The position numbers and the translations under genes are program-made. Shown here piece after piece: positions 38,101 to 51,372 of a stretch of DNA of 64,000 bases. The notes under the pieces are model-generated. The model saw nothing but the letters and a program-made list of their open reading frames with translations. It was not told the origin of the DNA and searched no databases. Source of the DNA: Rhabdornis inornatus (taxonomy: Eukaryota; Chordata; Aves; Passeriformes; Rhabdornithidae); NCBI GenBank assembly GCA_013397075.1, contig VWZS01000638.1, forward strand, positions 446,847 to 510,846, given 5' to 3'. Numbering within the stretch: the first letter of the stretch is position 1; every line of letters begins with the position of its first letter.

Positions 38101-41100
38101 TAAAGTGCCAAGATTGGACAGAGCTGAGAGAAGTTACCCCTTTCAGTTTGCTGTGCACAACTTGGGGGAAGACTTGAGGAAAGGAAAGGAGAAGAACTGA
38201 AGACAAATATTAAGCAGTGGGGAAATGTGATCTAAACAGAGCTAGTGCATGAGCACAGAGCGTGTGAAGGAGGCTGTAAAGCACGTGGATTTTACCATAT
38301 CCTCCTGGAAAATTCCACAGTTCTTCTCTAACTATATACACTGATGATGGGGGGCTTCTGCACCGAAGGAGTGATGTCCTGGGTCAAACTTGCCTGAGGA
38401 AAGTGTCTTCCCTCAAGTCCCCGGATCCATGTCTCTTTGGAGGGTCTTATCTTTTTTCTTCTTAAAAACAGCCTTCAAAATACGTTCAGTTTGACTGTGC
38501 TGTGGCCCCAAACAATGGGATTAGTAGAAAGCCTGTTCTGATTCATTAAAACAGTGCTCTTAGGCATCCAGCAAGTACAGCAAGGGAATGTATACATTAT
38601 TAAAGCTCTGTCTCATCTGTTCTGCAGTGTTGATGTGGGATATTTGGTGGGATGGAGAGATGAGGCAGTGAGCTAAGAAGCAAGAAAAGCAGTGGGCTGA
38701 CAGAAGAGCGAGCAGGAAAGCTGTACCTGGGGTCGATGGGAATTTGCTTTCCAACATAGGCAGATCTATGACAAAAACCTGCTTGCAGGTGGTGGGGATG
38801 AAGAAAACACTGCTGTGAGATGCTTAACAGGATGGGGAGAGACAGGAGCTGGCAGTAAGCATGGGTTACTCTGACATGGAAGAGTACCTGTGACTGATTG
38901 AGGGCGGTGACAGCTCAGCCTGGGAGCACTGCCAAGAGAGATTTCCCCTGCTCCCTAAGTGCTATCTGCAATGTGTGAAGTATTTTTCACCTGGGAGCCA
39001 GGCTGTCTCTTCTATTGGGAAGCTGGGAAACTTTGGTAAAGGCAAAGCCAAGATGGAGGCCAAGCAAAGAGCAATGAACTCAAGGGAGGTGAGATCACTC
39101 TCAGGGTATATCAGTGCCCAGGGCTTCTGGCCCATGTCACCCCTGCTGCTGCTGCTGCTCAGCAGCATGGTCAGATACCTCGATGTGTCTCCTTGGGGCA
39201 CCTCAGTGTGTGGAGAAGAGAAACCTGTTCTCTCATCTGCATCGGAGAGAGCTGTACCACACCCTCCTTCAGTGCAGCTCCTGACCCTCTGCCAGGAGAC
39301 GTGGGATGCACATGTTTGAGTGCAGCCAGCACTGAGCTGGTCTCTGTCCTGTCCAACCAGCCCCTGTGCCAAACTCTGACCCTCTTCTTTTCCTTTTTCA
39401 GGGAGACTCTTGGTGGCCACACATCTGTTTGTTTGATAGGCGTGACAAACTGGACAGTATTGCAGTCTGGGACTTTGGTATATTTTTCCTCAATGAAGAG
39501 GTTGTCATGTATACTGGGTAAATGTTTGTGAATCAGGTCACTTGCCTCCAAACCCTCCCTCTTTGGAAGTCCAGACTTGAGCACTCTGTTTCAGAAATCA
39601 TCTTTTTACTACCATAAACATTGTGGTGCTGTAAGGCTCATATCTATTCAGTTCCTGAAAGGTGCCCAGGAATAATATCCTTCAGCATCTGGGTGCATGG
39701 CTAGTGTCAAGTCCTGTACATAAGTAGTGCTCATCTGTCAAAATAGAATTGATAGCCCTGTTCCTCTGGGATAACCTGATTTACCAGAGGGAAGTAGGTG
39801 CTGCAGAGGCACAGGAAGCTAAGATGAACTGCTCTGGCTGCAGTGTTATCTTGCTGGAAAGGAAGTGATCTGGAACTTGGTGTGCTGGCTTATCCATTGT
39901 AAATATGCCTTCAGGTTTCAGGGAGATTTATCTATGCCAAGCTCTTAGTCTTGTCTCTCACATTAGGGAGGCCATAGTGACACAATTCCAGTTCCAAACG
40001 GTTGGTTTTTTCCCTGTTTTGGGTGAAAGGGTTTAGATTTACCTTCTTGGGGGAAGAAGGGATGGTGTCTGACTCAAAGTTTCCTGTGAACTGGTAGCTA
40101 AAAACTAGACTTGGAAGTGAAGTGTATTTGTGAAGAAGGATTTTAATGCTCAGCCCTATCAGCATGTATGGATGAATTACAAGCCAGGAAACCTCTGCCT
40201 GCATCCATCTCCTCTGGTTTCAGCACTACGGTGCACTACATCCACATCCATTCTTTAAACAGAAGATAGCAAGCTCTTTTCCATCTCTGTGTTGCTTATC
40301 ATATTCCGTGTAAATATTGAAATATATACATAGGAGTATATGTGATGAAGCAATGTGATGTCATGTAACCAAGTGAACCTGGCAACCATCTGCTGCTAAA
40401 TGGCTGAAGAATTTCAGCCTGCCCTTACACCAGGTCATTCTTGTGCAATGGTTAAAAGGTCATGTGGGTAACATTTGATTTATTAGATGTACTGAATACT
40501 AGTCTTTGTTGCTTAAAAGAAACCCTTTTTTCTCCTATCCTTATACTGTTTTGGAAAGAAAAGCTCATATTCTAGCACTTTCTAGCTTACTATTCTAACA
40601 CAACTCAGAAAACATCAGTCAATCCTTACCAAAATAATAGTTCCCCTGAACTAGCAGAGCTGTAAATTGCAGTATTTTGTCAGGCTTCTGTTGCTGATGA
40701 CTGACTTGTGTTATAAGCAACTTTAGAAAACTGCTCTGCCATCGTGACAGCAAATGTGTTGGGGTTTTGGCTTAGAGATGTGATTTCCCCAATGTGTCCT
40801 CAGCTGTGCAAATAGAGCAGCTTAGTGTTTGTAATTTAGCGCTGTATCACAGACCAGGGAAGCTTCCTGTTGATAAAATGTGTGTGGCATTAGGGGAATA
40901 ACATCCTGACTGAAACCTTCCAAGAAGTGGGGGCAGGATGTGTTACCATGCCTGCTCCTGGTGGTAAGGAGCTAGGCAGAAGGAAATGTGGTCTCAGGGC
41001 TCCTGATGTGCCAGTCAACACTTCTTACATCTGGAAAGAGAATGTGCTGCCCACTGGAGTGACAGCCTCACCCTAGACATGGTCCTCCCCATGCCTTGGG

Positions 41101-44100
41101 AGATGGACAGCTGCGGGGTGAAACCAGGCTCTCAAGCATGCTTGTGGTAACAGAACCCCCTGGCCTTCCACAGGGGACTTTATACCTTAAATTTCACTGG
41201 AGGGAGAGGTTAGGAAACCTTCTGGCAAAGCTGAACAACAGCAATTAATACTCCTCTGAACATTTTTTTCTTTTCTGACCTAGAAATGGGCAGCCAGGTG
41301 CAAGAGGTGTAACTACTGACCTGCTAAGGAAAGTGTCATCATTTAAAATAATTTGGACTTCCAGTGCAGAGCTAGAATTGAAATGCATGTAGGTTATCTG
41401 CTGTCTATTTTTATCCCTGAAGATCTGTTGCATGGTCTCCTTTTGGATCATCTGTTTGATACAGAGGCATTTGGTAAGAGAAGAATCACACAATCCAGGG
41501 TGAGGTACGGCACTTTGTGCAGAGGAGTTTTCCCTCTCCACCTTTTTACAAGTGAGTCTGGCTCTTATATTCTAAATATACCCCTGAGGGAAAGGGAACA
41601 ACAGAACCAAGAATTATTTACATCATTTGAAGGGAGAGGCACTGCAATACTGAGGAAGGAGGCATAGATGTTGGGGGAAAGGAGAATTGCATAATTTAAG
41701 TGTGACAAGTAATTCCCATTAGTGTGGCCTCTAATGAGCGCTTTTCTCTAGTTCTAGACTTGTTTGAAGCAAGGGCAAATCATAAATCAATCTGCATAGC
41801 ATTGCTGCTTTATTTTTTATTTTTCAGAATAGCTCTTCACTGCAGGACAGCAGCTTTACCACACTGCAAATGTTGTTCCTGATTCATCCCTTCAGAAATA
41901 CCTCATGCACGAGCACCACAGCACTGATGATTTTTGGCTTAAAGAGGACACAGTGAGTGTTTATTGCACCAGCTGTAACTCTTGTAATGCCATGCGACCA
42001 TAGTGTGAACACAGGAACTCAAAATCAGAAGGTTCTCCTGACTACCAAATCCTCCACCAGCCCAAGCTGCAGTTCAAGCTCACCTGGCTTTCTGGGCCCA
42101 TGGGCTCTGGAGGTTGCACACTAAAATTGTGAGAGAGAAGAAGGGCTTCTGCCTGGCAATAGTTAGATTTGCCTGAATGCTGTGTGTGACTTTTTTACAG
42201 TGCAAGAAATGGGACTATGAAATCCCAAGTAGACTTCTCATCACGATTTCTCAAGTAGCCATCCTGATGCTGCCAGAAATGCCCTTCTCTTTGCAGTTAC
42301 TGCACCAAGTTGGTAGTCCTATCAAAGAGGGAATTTCTGCTTAATTGCAATGGAGATGTTCTCCTGATTAATTTTTCTCTCTTTGTGGATATTTTTTCTC
42401 TTTGCTTAAAAGTAGCTTAGCAAGAAAGTGCAAGCTACTGGTTTTATAAGCAAGGGTTTTTTAAATTTTAGCTAGTGCTGGATTGAGATGAGTGGTGTGA
42501 AATTTTGATTATTTTTTTCCCTAGAATATCTTGTGCTTAATGTTGGAGCTCAGATTTCTCCCTTTTTATGCTTTAAGTAGCCTATCACATTTGTATGTGG
42601 ACTGAGAAGCCTCCAAGAAGAATCTGTAGCACTGGCATAACTAAAATCTTACAAACTCAAAAGCAGATCAATATATCCTTGAAGTAAAATAGCCTGTGCT
42701 GGCTAGAAACTCTGTTTTAGCATCTACATTTCCTTGCAAGGGTCAGTTCTTTATATGTATGTGTTTTTTTGGATGCAGAATGAATGTTGTCACACACCAA
42801 CAAGGATCAATTGCTATTTCCTTCTTGAAACCCATACGGGGTTTGATCTATGCTGGCTGCACTCCCTGCTCTCCCTTAATTTAGTGGCACTGTTTATATA
42901 ATTGCAGCTTTTCTAATTAAAGTGCATGAGTACAAGCTGAAGGTTTGACACAGCCAGCCAAAGTTTTTAATTGCCTTTAGCTCATTTCTAGCTGTGGCAC
43001 ATCTCTTTGAATGCAGCTGACTCATGGGAAAGCCTGGGAGAGAAACGATACCCTTTTTATTTATGCTTTTTCTCTTGCAAAATTGCTCTGTGAATTTTTA
43101 TCACCTAATGGTTTCTCTGACACCTTTTAAAACTGTTCAGCTTCTCACCAAGAGACTATTTTATATGAGACTTGGGCCAGTAAACCATTTCTGTGATCTG
43201 GGAAGTGCTATGCTTCCTTCACAGAGCAATCCATTTTGAAATTAGCTGGGTCTGCCTGCTCAAGAGGAACTCACAGTTGCTGGGTTGCTAGTCCTGAATG
43301 GACCTATTAAATGCCATATTTCTGTAAAAAAAACAGCAAAAATCCATTGCTGACTAGCAGGTCCTGAAATTCATGCATGTCAAGGGTAGCATAAATAATT
43401 TCAGCATGCAGTTTTGGAGACAATAGTGGTTTCTGGTTTAGTAAATACTAACTTACATCCAGTCTATTGAAAAAGGTGATTATATAAGGTAGAAATCAGC
43501 TGGGGCTTCAGCAGAGCTGGGAGGACCAGACTGCTCTTCCATTCAAAATGTCTTTTAAAATTCAAAGCACTTAGTGATATGGATGTTAATTGACTTACCC
43601 TGTCCTAAGCTATGTCCAGCCTTGTTTTGCTTCCCCCCGGTGGTTCCAAAACACAGCTAGATTGAAGCTCCAGCTCTTTTCACTTCCTTGTCTAAGGCAT
43701 CTTACAGAAATGCTGTCACCCTGTATTGCTGCCATTTATATACAAGGGTGATGGGTCATTGCTGCTGCCTCTGGCCAGCCAGGTGGAATTGTGCCAGATT
43801 TAAGGACTTTGAAATTGAGTCTGGAAATCAGTGTATTATGGGTAGGTGTCTGCTCACTACAGCAATTTATAATGGCAGGGTCCTGGCCTGAATTCCTTTG
43901 TAGATGTCCCTCTCCTCTCCCAGCAGTTGCTCAGGAAATACAGCTCCTGTGAAAAGCCTGTCACTCCCTTCTCTAGCTTGGGTAGAATTCAGTGCATTCT
44001 TTTCTTCCGAGGTAAAAGCATGAAAGTTAGCAAAAGCATATGCTGTATCCTGCTCCTCCCTTGTAACTCCCTGAGAGATCTGCTCACAGGTGACCTGGCT

Positions 44101-44873
44101 GGAAATATCCTGGCCCACTACCAGTGAGAAATCTGGGGACTGCTGGAGGTCTGGTTTGTCCATGAGAGCCTTTCTAAATGGTGAGGCAGAAGGAAGAATG
44201 CACTCATCCAGCTTGCAAGAGGGAAAGCAAAGATGGTAACATTTAAAAAGATACAACAAACTCAGTTAAACCACATATTTCTCAGACTAGAAAACCATTA
44301 TTTACTTGCTTGAGGGTTCTTCTTGTCCACCTCTCTTTTTACTAGGCTTGTCTTTCTTTATTCCTGACCTGTGACAGCTGAAAGAGTTTTCCTGGGAGAG
44401 AGAAGAGGAGCAGGGGCATGCATGTGGTAAAGAGCTGGGGAATAGCTGTTGTGTCAGTGTGTTGTGTGGAGGATGCTGGACAGTTTAGGTTGTCTGGAGG
44501 ATCCTTGTCTTGTAGTCTCCACATGAGGCTGTGAAGCCAAGCAGGTCCCTGCGTATTTTTTTCCCATCAGCTCTTCCATCCCACTTGACCAAAGGCAAGT
44601 GAGCTGCAGGTTTCCCTAAAGTTGAGATTTTTATTTCCCAGAGTTACAAGCAGTAGCAGAGACTCCTTAGGGGAAAATGTCACATTGCTAATATATGTGG
44701 CAGGCTGCCCACCTCACTGTGTTTGTACCTCTGGGTACAGAGGAAGACCTTGGCAGTCCTTGCTGCCCTTTGCCTGCTCTTGCTGCAAAAGTTTCCAGCT
44801 GAAATCTGTGCCTCGCTTCCAGGTGCTGCTGGCTGTTGGGAGAATCTGTGAGGCGCAGGAAGGAAAATCAGTC
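35786..44873. other. Gene-free stretch
   Basis: No supported gene or large repeat is seen. A TA/TG microsatellite lies at 38055-38101. A CTG/CAG-rich patch lies near 39139-39170. Confidence 0.45.
38055..38101. repeat. (TA)n(TG)n compound microsatellite
   Basis: About seven TA units run directly into about sixteen TG units with one interruption. Confidence 0.95.
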
Positions 44874-45062
44874 ATAGAATGGTTTGGAAACATTGAAGCT
44901 CCATCTTGTTCCACCTCCTCTGCCCTGGGCAGGGACACCTTCCATTAGACCATGTTGCTAGAAACCACATCCAGCCTGGCCTGGAACACTTCCAAGGATG
45001 GGCAATCCACAGCATCCCTGGGCAGCCTGTGCCAGTGCCTCAACACCCTCTCAGTAAACGGG
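44874..45062 (-). repeat. CR1 LINE 3' fragment
   Basis: On the plus strand the segment runs from ATAGAATGGTTTGGAAA through GGGCAGGGACACCTTCCATT and GCCTGGAACACTTCCAAGGA to CCTGTGCCAGTGCCTCA. This is the reverse complement of the CR1 3' end, so the element points to the minus strand. Confidence 0.9.
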
Positions 45063-47171
45063 CTTTTATGGCTGGAGGCATGGTGTTCTGCAAACTTAGA
45101 CATCTGCTTTCCCTCTTTAGGGCAGCTTCACTCTTAAGTAGTGCCAGGTTTATTATGTGCTTGTTTATTGCAGTGGTGTTTAGACCTCAGTCTTTTGGCT
45201 TGGTTTGGGCAGTCACAGATGCTCGGCACATTGGATCACAGCCCTAATTTTGAATGTGCATGCTTTTAAGTGTGCCCTTAACTAAGAAATGCTTCAGCTC
45301 AGGTTACTAATGTTTGTCTTCGGGCTTCCCGTAGCTGTTTCCTGACTTTGCTCCTCTGCTGCCACCACGTGGGCCCATCTCGGTGTTCATTTAAGCTTTG
45401 TAGTAATCTTTCAGAAGAATACTCTCCATCCTTGATTGGGCTGCAGTTTTCAACTGTGCACAACATGTTTCTTCTTTTGCCATGGAACTCAGCAGGGGGG
45501 AATCTGGCACGTTAAAATGACAAAATAAGGAGAGAGAATCTCTATCATGTTTTTCTTTCCCATCCTTCTACCGGCAGACTTGCAGAAGGTGTACATTTTT
45601 CACTTCTAGAAAAGGTTATGTAGAAGTAACTAAGTGTGCATGGCAAGTTACAAACCTCAGAACTTTCACAGGCATCTCAATCAAAAGCCAGGCCCAAGCC
45701 TTAGCAAAATTTTTCCAAAGGGCTGTTCTGTGTCACTGAAGGCTGATTGAATGGCTTTTATGTGCCATACAGCTCTGAAAATTGCACTTGGAACTCAACA
45801 CCATTTATGCATTTCTGTAAATACTGTTTTGAGAACAAAACTCTATTAAAACTACCAAAATGGAGTTCTGGAGTGGAAGAGGGACTATTGGAGATGTCTG
45901 GTGCAGCTTGTGCAGTTTCATGACAGAACAGCTTTGGAGCAGCAGTGTGACCTGGATCCTGTTCACCTTGGGGCTTGATCAGGCTAGAGCCAAGTAGATA
46001 ACTATATTTGAAACTAGACACAGACAAGGATGATCTAATTTTAGATTGAACTATAACTTATTTTCCTGTATTTGTCCACCAATAACTTTCAAATTATTGT
46101 TTCACCAGTAAATGAAACATTTATGATCTGCTGCTATATAAAAAAGCAACATACAGATGCAATTCTGTTAGAAGTGATGCCTTATGCTGGAGCAGACCCT
46201 GCAAATTTAGTTTCTGTGAGGTTAATTTGTTTCACTATTGCACATAAGCAAATCTCTCACGAGGTCCTCACTTTGCCAAGTGGTTGGGCTTCAGAACAGT
46301 ACTCTTTCCCTCTGCCATCAAATGTTGAAAGCAACGAAAATTCGGGGTGAGGGGCTGATCTTCTCCCCTCTCCTCTTTCAGTCCAGGGATAATTGCTGGA
46401 AGTAAACACCCAAGAGTGCTTTCTTTGTATCAGAAAAAAATCCTGGTGAATGCCTGGGGCACATTTGATCATTTTACAGTCTTGTTAGGGGGAAAAAGGT
46501 TTAAATGAAACACAGACTTTAATGCAACAGATGAAGCTCTAGATGTATGGAAAACTGTGCTGAGTCTAGTTTTCCAGAGGTTAGCTGCCAGGACAGATTA
46601 TAGCTGGATTCAGTCCTTGACATTAGCTACATAGCAGGATGTTCAGTGTGGTTACAATATCTAAAAGAATAACTAAATATCACATGGTTTTATCTGTTAC
46701 AATAGCTCTGACAGAAGAAGTTTGGCCCCAGGGCTGTGAAGTCCTGGTGCCTATATGATAGAGAATTGCTGTTCAGCCTCAGAGAATCAAGAATGACTTT
46801 CCATTTTCTCTCTCTTTTCTCCCTCTACTGGCCGACAGAATAAGATCAGAAAGCATTCAGAGCTTTCCTTTGGTCTTCAGAAACATCCTAATCTAGAATT
46901 CATCCAAACTTCCAGCTTTGACTCATCTTGAAGGTAGAATTAAATGAGCCAAAACAGCTGCATCAAAGACCTACACAAGGTGGTACACAACGTGCTGTTC
47001 TGGGGCTAACTTTGGTTTCAACCCTTGTCTAGCAACTGTCACAGGAATATTCTGAAAAGCTCCATGTCCATCGGTGCCTTAGAAGATTCCCTGAGAGTGG
47101 GTCTGGGACATCTGGCTGCGTGGGGCCAAGCTGACCATCATCACCGTGGCACTGTAGGACCACCAAGGTGT
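45063..47171. other. Gene-free stretch
   Basis: Nothing recognisable apart from the flanking CR1 pieces. Confidence 0.4.
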
Positions 47172-47400
47172 GAAGCCCCTCTGGAAGTCTCCAGCCCAAC
47201 CCCTACTCAGAGCAGGGTCACCTGAAGCAGCTTGTAAAGGGCTGTTTCTAGTTAGGTTTTGAATATTTCCAAGGATGGGGACTCCACAACTCTGGGTTTC
47301 ATGTTCCAGTGTCTGGCCACTATTGTGGTAAAAAAGCTTTTACTTTTGTTTCATTGGAATTTCCTGTGTTTGTGCCCATTGCTTCTCATCCTTTCAGTCG
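47172..47400 (-). repeat. CR1 LINE fragment, second copy
   Basis: The landmarks are CTCAGAGCAGGGTCACCTG, TTTTGAATATTTCCAAGGAT, GGGGACTCCACAAC and GGAATTTCCTGTGTTTGTGC, as in a reverse-complemented CR1 internal-3' segment. It is a different and more upstream CR1 part than the 44.9-kb copy, with the same orientation. Confidence 0.88.
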
Positions 47401-50092
47401 TATGTGCCAAAGGAAAACCTCACAAATACCTCACAAATAAAGTATTGGTGTCAAATGCTTTTGCACCCTGGAGTTTTAGCCTTTTCCTTCTAGACTGCCT
47501 ACTTTATGTTTTCTGAGAAGCAATCTCTGATTATAAAATGAGATTATATAGCAGCAAACACTTTTTTAAAGCCTGCTTCTGCTGAAAGCAAGCCTGTCCA
47601 GTTGCATTAAGAGATATATGAGCCTCTCAAAGCTACTCAGCCCTCAGACAGAAGGAAGCTATATTCACTTCCACCTCAGACAATTTAGAGCAGCCATTTT
47701 AAAAACAGCCTTTAGCATCCTGAAAGCAAACATGCTCTCAACAAGGCTTCCAAAAAAAAAAAAAANNNNNNNNNNNNNNNNNNNNNNNNNNNNNNNAAAA
47801 GAGACCCCCATAAAAAGCATGAGTAATAAAAGATATTTTCTTAAAACAGCTGCTGAAATAATGGGAGGTATCCTGTACTAGTGTTAAATTTTGCTATCTT
47901 TTTGACTACTGACACCTCAATGCATGGGGTTTCTCTCTCCTGGACTGTGGAGGAATAATTTGGAACAGTCCTGCTTTAGATTTAGTATACTTTCTATACT
48001 GACACTGAGAAAAGCCATCTTTAACTATTTCTTTCACCCTCAGGAGGGCATTTTGTCTTTCTTCTCAGCTTCTTAGAAGTTTTTTGTCTGCGGCAGACAA
48101 AATATTTCACAGCTTTTCTTCTGAGAGACTCAGAAGTATCCTGTGTATTGTGCTAAGATGAAATCCCCTGTCTTGCGAGTTCGCCCCATTACTGAAAACA
48201 GTTTTGGGGTTGTAACCCCAAAATATTTTTGGCAGTATTTTATATGGTGATTCTAATATAGCACTTTGTAGCCTCTACCTCTCCTTCTCACCAAACTGCA
48301 GTTTTTCACAGGACAATAGCCCTGCCTCCAAAGATCACAGGAAATCCTGTGTATGAAGCAGGAATATCCCATCCAGGCTACACAACTGTTTGGGACTGGC
48401 ATAATTTTCACCATCATAGTACTTGTTGCTCTGAGGTATTTTTTAAATTCCTGCAGAGGTTTGTGGGGGCACAGTTCAATCATCCCCTTGCCAAGACAAA
48501 AATCAAATATCTTAGTTCTGATCTGAAATGTTTGCAGTGAAGTTCTGCCAGTAGGATAATTAGTCAGAAGAATATAATGTGGATATTCATAAGCAGTGAT
48601 AACAAATTTGTTGGCCTTTTTTCCCGGTCAAGTATGAAATGTAACTGCAATGTAACAGCAATGCAGAGGGCCCCTGAAACGTGGTTATTCTGCAATGCCT
48701 GTTGTGGCTTCAGAAAGTTGAATCCTTTGGAAACTTTCTGCAGAAAAAGGAGTACAAAGGATTTGAAGATCCAGCAATGTCTGTGAAATGACATGTGATG
48801 AAAAATGCTGAAGTTCCATACAAAGCTTTCAAGTTTATTTCTCTCCAAGCACATCAACCATTAGATGATGAGCTCAGAAGTTATGGATTGCCACATTAGA
48901 CATTGGAAAGTAATATCTGAAGAACTAAACAAAATCCATGTCTGTTTCTTACCCATACAAGAGAATATCAAATACTGTGTTTTCCAGTCATAGGGCTGGT
49001 GTGGTTCCCTTGCACTGGCTTCCCAAGAGATCCAAGGGTATAATGAAGTGTACTGGAAAAGCAGATTTGGCATTTTATTGGAATACCTAGGTGCAAAGTC
49101 TGGAACACCAGATTTTGCTGGGAAGAGTGATGAAAACCTCCCTATTTCTGGAAAGCATTGCACCAGGGTGTTGCAGCCATGGGAAATATACAATCTCCCA
49201 CATGTGGGACTTAGGAAGTCATTCCAATCAGCTCAGCAATAACCACTGCCTTATTTTCTTTCTGTTTCTAGAGATGTGGCCTTCTGAGTCAAGCAAACCT
49301 GATTTGTACTTCTTCAGAGTAAAAACTGGTTGTTTTCCTAGTCCTCACCCTGCTGTCCATCCACTTGAGAACTGTGGGAAGAGAAGCTGTCATTGAAGAC
49401 AGGTAAAAAAGTTGTTCAGTACCTCAGCCTTCTCCTGATCTATTGATACCAGTTTTCCAGTGTTGCATATAGCTAAAACCTTATAAAAGAAAGGTCTTAT
49501 AAAATCAGGCCTTGCTCAGCTGAATTAACAGCTAGCCTGACGTGTTCCCATGAAAAATGAATTCTAAGAATGAAAATCTGTTTGCATAACAATCTATTCT
49601 TGTGAGAAAAACAGGTTCCACCTGCAGAAACAAGAATTCCATCCCATGAGAATCCACAAAGAAAAAATGTAAACACCTGTGCAAAGAGAGAGTCTTAGCA
49701 GGTACACACACAAGTATGTTCTAACCAATGAATTGAGTGACGAGAGTGTTACTAACCAATTTGACTTAAAGATGATGTCTTTGTATAAGTGGGCTGTAAC
49801 ATTGGAGTGGGACATTTTGCTGCTGGAACTTTGAAGTGTTGTGCCCATCGTTACTGGCTGTTATTGTTAAATCTGGTGGCTGGCAAATGTGATAGCAAAC
49901 AGCACCCTGCAGAATGAGCCAAACCAGCTTACGGGACTCACTGGCGAATACAAAGTCGTGGAAGAGACGCGGCCGTGGACAGCACGCGATCACAGAAAGA
50001 AAAGAAACTCCCGGGAACAGAGTGCACCCGGTGGGTAGGCAGCATAGAACTGATTTACCAAAATATGAGTGTTGGTCTAATACTGATACTCA
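47401..50092. other. Gene-free stretch with an assembly gap
   Basis: It contains 31 N at 47766-47796 and two short palindromes (48082-48102 and 48202-48223). A CpG-rich patch starts near 49930. No coding signal is supported. Confidence 0.45.
47766..47796. other. Assembly gap of 31 N
   Basis: The gap is flanked by 13 or more A on the left and AAAA on the right, so it is probably an unresolved poly(A) tract. The true length is unknown. Confidence 0.95.
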
Positions 50093-50600
50093 ACTGTGAT
50101 GGACAAAAGACTCTCTAACAATTTAAAGTTAGGAAGTGTATGTTTATTCAGTGCTGGACAGCAGCGTGAGGTAACCGTTCAATACACACTGCAAAGTTAC
50201 AGGTGATCACAGAGTCTATTTATTGACAAAAGCTTCAAACAAATGCATATTCATAGTAACAGTACCTCCCATTCTCCACTTCCTATGGTAATTAGCTTGA
50301 ATAGCTATTAAGCATGTGTGGCTGGCTTTTTGAATTATGTCTGGGGTCGTTTTTGTGGGGAGGGGGTCCTAAAAGGAGGAAGTAAGGCAAGTCTTCCTCG
50401 CCCTGAACTCTCAATCTTTTTTATCAATGACAATACAAATGGCTTCTGGGGAAAGTCCAAGTTTTCAAAGAATAAGTTTCTGGTTGCACTGTTCATGTTT
50501 CTTTGGATTTGCTTACTAGTTTCATCTTTTCCCATTGCAAGCACAGCTGAGCAAACATAAAATGACAGGCAATCAATTATTTAAGTTTCAGATAACTATC
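50093..50600 (-). mobile_element. Probable ERV LTR, minus orientation
   Basis: It starts TGTGATGGACAAAAGACTCT. It holds TTTATT at 50143 (AATAAA on the minus strand), then GTTACAGGTGATCACAGAGT and CCTATGGTAATTAGCTTGAA. The texture recalls passerine ERV LTRs, but I cannot fix the far end or name the family. Confidence 0.45.
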
Positions 50601-50733
50601 TCAAACGCGGTTTTCTTCTAACTAACTTCTAATTATTTTCAGCAAGACCTATCTATTCATTTGCTATTTAATTATTTCTAGTAAATAACTACCTTTTAAC
50701 TAAAATCCTAATTTTTCTAAGATTAGTGTTTCA

Positions 50734-50907
50734 GAACCATGAAACATAGGCAGTGGTGCTGAACCACAGGAAGACAGCGGTCACTGAATCATGGAACATA
50801 GACATGATCACCAAATCGCAGAAGACAATGGCCATTGAGTCCTGGGAGACAGCAATCCTGAACCGTGGGGAGATGTGATCATTGCTAATTGCAGGGAGAC
50901 AGTGGCC
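50734..50907 (+). repeat. Degenerate ~25-bp minisatellite
   Basis: About seven tandem units of 23-27 bp share the pattern GAACCaTGGgAgACAGyGgTCAyT. Examples start at 50734, 50761, 50786 and about 50813. Units are diverged from one another. Confidence 0.7.
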
Positions 50908-51122
50908 AAAAACAGTCATGAAAAATACGCCATGGGAGACTTGCGACACGGAACGGCATGCGCGTGAACAGACACGCGTGGAAGGGCACGGTTGCAGGAA
51001 GAAAGTCTGGACTGTGACTTTAAAGAGGTTAAATGTTGGGGAAAATGGGGGCGTGGATTTCTATTGAGGAAGTCACTATCGTAAATATATGGATACTTAT
51101 GTTGGGCACATGGTATCGTATT

Positions 51123-51372
51123 GGCTTCCCCCAGCGTGCCATGGACCCCTCTCTTGGAGTGAATCCCTTCCAGGGTGTCCAGCCCTACACAGAGAGAGGA
51201 AAACTGTCCTCAGGGCTCCTGCCAGCTTCTCCAGCCACTCTGGATTCGGGGATCTGAACCCAAGTTCCTTTCCTACAACGTTCCAGCGTGCCAGAGGCTG
51301 TTCACCTTGGAGACCTACTGTGAATATGGGTACACTCCAGCACAAGCCATGACACGCCATTTTCCGGAATGC
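51123..51372 (-). pseudogene. 28S rRNA-derived fragment, antisense and rearranged
   Basis: The plus strand carries the antisense of two 28S blocks. Block A (about 51138-51270) holds GACCCCTCTCTTGGAG, CTGCCAGCTTCTCC and GGATTCGGGGATCTGAACCC. Block B (about 51274-51333) holds CAGAGGCTGTTCACCTTGGA, GACCTACTGTG and ATATGGGTAC. In a normal 28S gene, read in this direction, B precedes A by roughly 100 bases. Here A precedes B and they abut. A stretch inside A corresponding to the G+C-rich segment between CTTCTCC and CCACTCC is missing. Many transitions show that it is not functional. Confidence 0.75.
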
